Positions 59,521 through 64,000 of a stretch of DNA of 64,000 nt are shown in pieces. How positions within the stretch are numbered: position 1 is the first letter of the stretch; the number at the start of each line of letters is the position of its first letter. This DNA is from Siphonodentalium dalli (lineage: Eukaryota; Mollusca; Scaphopoda; Gadilida; Siphonodentaliidae): positions 60,161,301-60,225,300 of the forward strand of contig CP136061.1 in the NCBI GenBank assembly GCA_032622095.1, given 5' to 3'. Under the pieces are notes generated by a model, which was not told where the DNA came from, searched no databases, and saw only the letters and a list, made by a program, of their open reading frames with translations. Both the position numbers and the translations under genes were made by a program.

Positions 59521-60629
59521 CCATATATTAGGACTATAATTTGAATACAATAAGTTCTACTATGTACTAGAATAAAGTATATTTACCACATCACATAAAA
59601 GCCTTCCTGCCTCACAATATTTAACACAATTGTTATGACATTACCATCGTATGTGTCTTGGAACTCCAATCAGCCAATAGCATGGTAACTTTTTATGCTA
59701 CTTAGGGATTTTGGGAGACTTTTATATTCTATCTGCTATTTTGTAATACTGGCAGTAACTAAATCAACCACAAGTGTGTGTCCATTCAACATATGTTTAC
59801 TATATTGCATGCATTAGCAATCGATCTTTACTGTGAATATATAATTTGCCGGTAGCCCATGTTGGAATGTAACAGGCACACGTTGGAATGAATCAACTTA
59901 TATATATGGGGCTGGATAGCTTAGGTTGGCTTGTTGAGATACATGTATGTAGGAAATATTAATCAGATTAAGTTGGTACATTACTGAATGGGTAAGGTAA
60001 ATTGATTTATTTGTGCTTTATAAATTGAATTAGATCTGTAATACAGAGCTAAGCTTATATTATTTACCGGTGTTAAAAAATAGCAGGCCTATAGCAGATC
60101 GTTACTACCAAATTATCGCCAAGGTTGAAACCATTCCACTATTAAAGCAGTTATAACATACAACTGACAGGTGGAAAAGGTAAGTTATCTATAGTGAATG
60201 GTATACCGGTACCGGTAAATTCATTACAAATATATTTTCTCCTGACCTACCTCTTAAAATGAAAATAAAATTTAAAACAGACTAACAAAATTATATTAAA
60301 CATATTCCAGACCATTGTGGAACACTTGTCATTCTCTAGCTAGTACACATGCTTATTGCACAGAAATTATATTCTCCATTCAGAATTGATCCTCCCGTTA
60401 ACTCTGTATACATTGAAGTTAAATTTGAGCATACAAAAACTGCCCCGTGCAAAAAGAGGTTAAATTTTGTTTTAAAAAATAATTTAAAAAAAAGCCTACT
60501 TGCTGACCCATCATTTTTGAGAAGCCGTTAGCGAAAACACAGGTTTTCTTTTTGTGTAGGCTTAACCGTCAAAATTAACACTCACAAAATGAGAAATTGG
60601 CAGAGAGTGACAAAAATTAAGAATACATG
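59521..60629. other. Intron 1 sequence near the gene's start, nothing recognised
   Basis: AT-rich. No exon or element end that I can support. Confidence 0.45.
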
Positions 60630-61070
60630 TGTCCATTTACATAAAATTCATACAGTGAATAGAAGAAAGTAAATAGAACAAAGAACTACCATGCCTGCCT
60701 AGAGTTAGTAGAGTATCGACGATGACCGGCGAAATTTCTATAGATTTAAATAGTGACGAAAAATATTATTTTTTCATCAGTTGCAGCGCTTGAGTTTGGA
60801 GCAGGGGGTATTTGCCTTAATGTTCACTGTCTTCCAATTAATCCCTTTATATATTGGATGCTGGGTTGTAGAGAATATTCGAACATAACTCACCCGCGCA
60901 GTGGTTGAATATCTCCAGAATCAAAACTAAACTGATGGTCGTCGCGCGCATCATGCATCACACGACCACGCACCGGAGTCGAATGACGGACCAAGACAGC
61001 GCGCAATCGTTACAGCCGTTGTCAAGCTAGTTTCGATTTAAAAGATGTTGAAACCGCGTATGGTTTATAA
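60630..61070. repeat. Copy 2 of the duplicated promoter/first-exon segment
   Basis: Same orientation as 30190-30655. Landmarks are gcctagagttagtagagtat, tatctccagaatcaaaacta, ggtcgtcgcgcgcatcatgc and ttacagccgttgtcaagcta. The centre is almost unchanged, while the intron side is clearly diverged. Confidence 0.9.
60894..60954 (-). CDS. C-type lectin/PAN protein, exon 1: signal peptide
   Basis: On the minus strand ATGATG (60954 on) encodes MMRATTISLVLILEIFNHCA, then one base and donor GG|GTGAGT. It is a short positively charged start plus a hydrophobic core, fitting a secretory signal with cleavage probably near the end of the exon. Phase 1 matches exon 2 (48256-48439), 12.5 kb downstream. Joining exons 1-4 gives 238 residues without a stop: signal 1-20, lectin domain about 24-151, PAN about 166-236. 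The join to exon 2 rests on phase, strand and domain logic rather than direct proof. A nearer unseen signal exon cannot be excluded. The near-identical exon at 30481-30541 shows that the sequence has been conserved or recently copied. Confidence 0.65.
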
Positions 61071-61071
61071 A
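61064..61071 (-). promoter_or_regulatory. Candidate TATA box for exon 1
   Basis: TTTATAAA, within ctatttataaacc on the minus strand, lies 110 bases upstream of the first in-frame ATG. That leaves room for a 5' leader of roughly 80 bases. The paralogous copy near 30.66 kb has only tttatgag at the matching place. Confidence 0.4.
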
Positions 61072-61711
61072 TAGCTTGTATTTGTTTTACGTAACTGTTC
61101 AATTCCTATATATTTGGCGACACTTACACCCATCCCCCGTAAACCCGATATTATTATCGACCCGGTGGATATCGCCACCGACATCGCAGCAATCGTTGAA
61201 AAAAAAAAGGACCTTATCCTCATTGAAATGATTGTATTTTCGCCCAGTTAACCAATGATATCCGTTACTTCAAATAGATGGTATATAGTGAAGCTGAATA
61301 GTAACTCAGTGTGAGAGCGATTATAGTTTTCTTTCACGTCGGCACATCCAATAGATGTTTTTTTTTACTTTAGCTATTTGAGACAAAATTATCCTCGTGT
61401 ACGAACTGGAAACTATAGGATCGAGTAATCTCAAAATCACTGTACACAATCACGTGATCAGGGTACGTGCCCGTTTCGATGTAAACAAATAAAGGTAGTA
61501 TCAGTATATATGCTTCAATATTTCTAAAATGATCGATAATCACAATGTTATTTCTATCGAGCAACAAGAAACTGAAGTTCTCAGAATGCCATGAATTTAT
61601 ACATAGGACATAGATAATTACGTTGAATCAGGTTGAATCGGAACATTAGTAACACATGCGCACGTCGTCATGGGGATAACTCAAACGTCTGGGGCATGAA
61701 CATTGCTTCGC
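61072..61711. other. Upstream flank of the lectin gene, nothing recognised
   Basis: AT-rich. No further promoter element or gene was recognised. Confidence 0.45.
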
Positions 61712-62165
61712 TCGATGGGTCCTACTAAAAGCCGACCGCACCCGTCCGCACCTCTCCCATGGATCCGAGCGAGACGGGGCATGCAATATCGTGCAAAATA
61801 GACATGTATATACCAAAGTTCCAATCCCCAAGTCGATAACTTGAGGGGAAACGGCACTATTAACCCCTAACTTGCGGCCGGTTCCGTCAGGTACGCAAAA
61901 TCCAAAAAGGCACAGACCGCACCTCCCATAGCTGCCTGACAACGGAAAGGGACATAACATCATGCATCGAATACCCCTCCTATTCATGGGCGATCGGACA
62001 AGTCGTTAGCTTTAGCGGAAGTGAATAAATTAACCCATACTTTGCTGTCGAATTCGCTATGAATGTACGCAAAAATGCCGAAAATAACACCCGCCGACCG
62101 CATCGCAACCAGGGAACCGAGCGAGATGGGGCATGCATTATCGTGCAGAATAGACCTGTCCGAAA
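61712..62165. repeat. Single diverged copy of the 353-bp foldback family with its terminus
   Basis: It starts gggtcctactaaaagccgac, like the ends of the 50630-53250 element, and continues through caagtcgataacttgagggg, ggcacagaccgcacctccca, gggcgatcggacaagtcgtt and aattaacccatac. The beginning of a second unit follows near 62098, then it breaks off. No far terminus was found. Confidence 0.85.
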
Positions 62166-62200
62166 TGTAGGCGACAAACCGCTAGACCATCTGAGCTGAA
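62166..62200 (-). other. tRNA-like A-box fragment (doubtful)
   Basis: On the minus strand gctcagatggtctagcggtt, then tgtcgcc, resembles the D-arm region of a tRNA, with an A-box TGGTCTAGCGG. No complete cloverleaf or B-box follows, because the foldback copy begins right there. It could be a cut tRNA gene, a tRNA-derived SINE head or chance. Confidence 0.3.
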
Positions 62201-62339
62201 CATTTGTACATAAAGGTAATTTGACTCGGGAAATATTACCTTATCTATAGGTTCCGTTTATCTCAGGTGTGTGGTAGTGACATTGGGCATACTGGTTATT
62301 TTCGAATGTAACGCATAATCTTAATTTGGTGTACAAATA

Positions 62340-63250
62340 CTAATTACAGTTTCGCTATTTTCAACACTTTCCGTGATAACAAACCATACACGTAAGCGTC
62401 AACGCCTATTATACTGTAACGAAACGCTCATATCTCCAATGAATTAGCACCCAATCTCACCATTTCAAGCAGACGGTACACTGTGCATTTTATATAAAAC
62501 AAATTTTCAGGCTGCTACCACACCGGTTTTTATTAGACCATTTAGTTCAAATTCCTTCAGCCGGAACTTTACAACTCGAATATGCTACAAGGCAATGCAC
62601 AATATTCGTGGTCAGTATCTTTTTGTTCAGAACTATATATGTTATAATACCACCCATATATTTGTCTGATTATCAGGTGATCGGCGTTTAAAGCTTTTAT
62701 TTCAGTGTTGCCCATTCACCCAATATTTCTAGTTATAGTTGTGTGTACAACCGATATATATGTAACCTTGGAGTCATTGGGTAAACACGTCGATGCGGTT
62801 GTGGAAAACGTAATGCCGGTCGCGTATATATGGCCTTGGTGAATATAAGCAAATATAATGTTCAGATATAAGCACAGTCTGCCACATACAGAGTATGTGG
62901 GCAATTGTGGTCCAGTTTATAGAATTTATCGAAAATAGTCTATGTTACTCATTTGTGTTTTGATAAATTGCTTCCACCATGCATTCATGTGATAAAAGCG
63001 AAATATTCGTTTTTCATCACTTGATCGGATGCAACTCTGACTAATATTGTGAGATACGGATACTAGGAACAACACTTAAAGAATATATAAACTATTCATA
63101 TATCTCTCATTTTGTTACATAGCAGTGAAATTTTAACGGTTTGATGATGTAGATGTCAATATAAAAGATGATCGGCCAAATTCGTGATACTGTTGTGAGT
63201 ACACATACTTCTACTTCTAGAAAAGGCCACATAATCAAGGTATATCTGGT
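62340..63250. repeat. Second copy of the 21890-24490 segment, without its two insertions
   Basis: It aligns to three separate parts of the other copy in order. It preserves a form without the roughly 600-bp insertion and without the LINE. It carries about 165 bp (62770-62935) not found in the other copy. Confidence 0.8.
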
Positions 63251-63556
63251 CAATCCAATGTACCTGTTTACTAATCTAATATATATTTGAGGTTACATAT
63301 ATATTACACGAATCAAGACGAAGCAGCATAAACCAAACCGTGTTGTTTGTCCGCTTCTGGGCGCCCGATATATAGTCCAGAGGTAATAATTTTATGAGAC
63401 CCGGCATCCACCTGCTACATCATATTTATTTTGTACGTATGTGATCATAAGTTTCTTTAATAATGTGCAATCATTAGTGCTTATGTGTATACCACTCTCG
63501 CCACGAGCGGATAGTATGAGGAAAATCAGGCTCCGTCGAATTAAGATAATGATGAT

Positions 63557-63824
63557 TTTATTACACTAACTACGACATGAAAAACTATGTATATATCAGT
63601 CACAATCATCATATTCCCACGAGCATGTTGGTTAAGCTGGTGGGATGCGGAAAAGCGTCACGTCTTCTCGCCAAGCCACATTGTCACAAATGCATTCCAA
63701 AAGCGTCCCGGGATGTTCTCAATGTCCCCAGCTTGCGTTTTTTGATCGCCACATGAATCATAAGTTCACAGGCCCTGTGGCCACACCTCAGAGTGTTACA
63801 TGTGGTCTTTGAAGTACACCACCA
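63557..63824 (-). CDS. Possible terminal exon with 3' UTR and poly(A) signal
   Basis: On the minus strand an acceptor-like tatcttaatgatatccag ends at 63825. Reading in phase 0 from 63824 gives 46 codons to TGA at 63684-63686. The peptide is cysteine-rich at its start (WWCTSKTTC, LRCGHRAC) and basic later (IKKRKLGTLRTSRDAFG). AATAAA on the minus strand is at 63557-63562, about 122 bases after the stop. The stretch is more GC-rich than its surroundings. No family is recognised. Other phases give only 9-11 codons. It could also be the end of a retroelement. The gene's earlier exons would lie beyond the window. Confidence 0.3.
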
Positions 63825-64000
63825 CTGGATATCATTAAGATACAATACACATTATATGACTTATATGACGTTGATGTGGTAACCAAACCCACCGATCATG
63901 TAATCAAACTGCAGACATATATTATGTCATCTCAGTATAATTATGGACGATATAATTAACGACGATCGCACATATCTCCATAATTTGTTTTTGGTCCCTT

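Overview
The window reads as nuclear DNA of a marine invertebrate, with a mollusc or other lophotrochozoan most likely. It is AT-rich with many ATGTACATGTA-like words. Genes are sparse and split by introns. Most bases are repeats: DIRS-type and LINE retroelements, foldback and palindromic DNA elements, minisatellites, and the short element tails with AGAC/GACC runs common in such genomes. No bacterial or organellar feature was seen. The species call is an inference from style, not from a diagnostic gene.

The main gene lies on the minus strand between about 61.0 and 39.4 kb. I assembled it from four exons whose splice phases fit. Exon 1 (60894-60954) encodes a signal peptide. Exon 2 (48256-48439) and exon 3 (41561-41781) encode the two halves of a C-type lectin-like domain. 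Exon 4 (39941-40191) encodes a PAN/apple domain and the stop codon. The predicted product is a secreted protein of 238 residues, cysteine-rich, with a lectin-fold domain followed by an apple domain. A second, nearly identical signal-peptide exon with a proper splice donor lies at 30481-30541 on the same strand. This suggests a tandem paralogue, but its other exons were not found.

Layout: 1-777 is a 39-bp minisatellite, and 785-1060 is a worn copy of a 353-bp repeat family. 1747-6474 is a DIRS-type retroelement with intact termini, a broken tyrosine-recombinase frame and an otherwise non-coding interior. 9458-13764 is a foldback element with 1.3-kb arms around a minisatellite core. 14.2-17.2 kb is a patchwork of tandem repeats and element tails. 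19.3-20.5, 22.9-24.1, 33.7-34.3 and 48.8-49.2 kb carry 3' remnants of LINE-type reverse transcriptases. Two segments near 22-24.5 kb and 30.2-30.65 kb recur at 62.3-63.25 kb and 60.6-61.07 kb. The lectin introns hold a 536-bp palindromic array of CGTGGCCACG (47546-48081), a perfect 37-bp hairpin (49302-49392), a 2.6-kb foldback element with an 8-bp target duplication (50630-53250), a TTAA-flanked MITE (54702-55283) and inverted and tandem arrays (57.3-59.5 kb). The right end holds one possible terminal exon (63684-63824) with a poly(A) signal.

Apart from the lectin-PAN gene and the paralogous first exon, almost everything in the window is mobile DNA, decayed copies of it, or simple and tandem repeat. 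Exon joins were inferred from splice motifs, phase and domain order; no transcript data were available.
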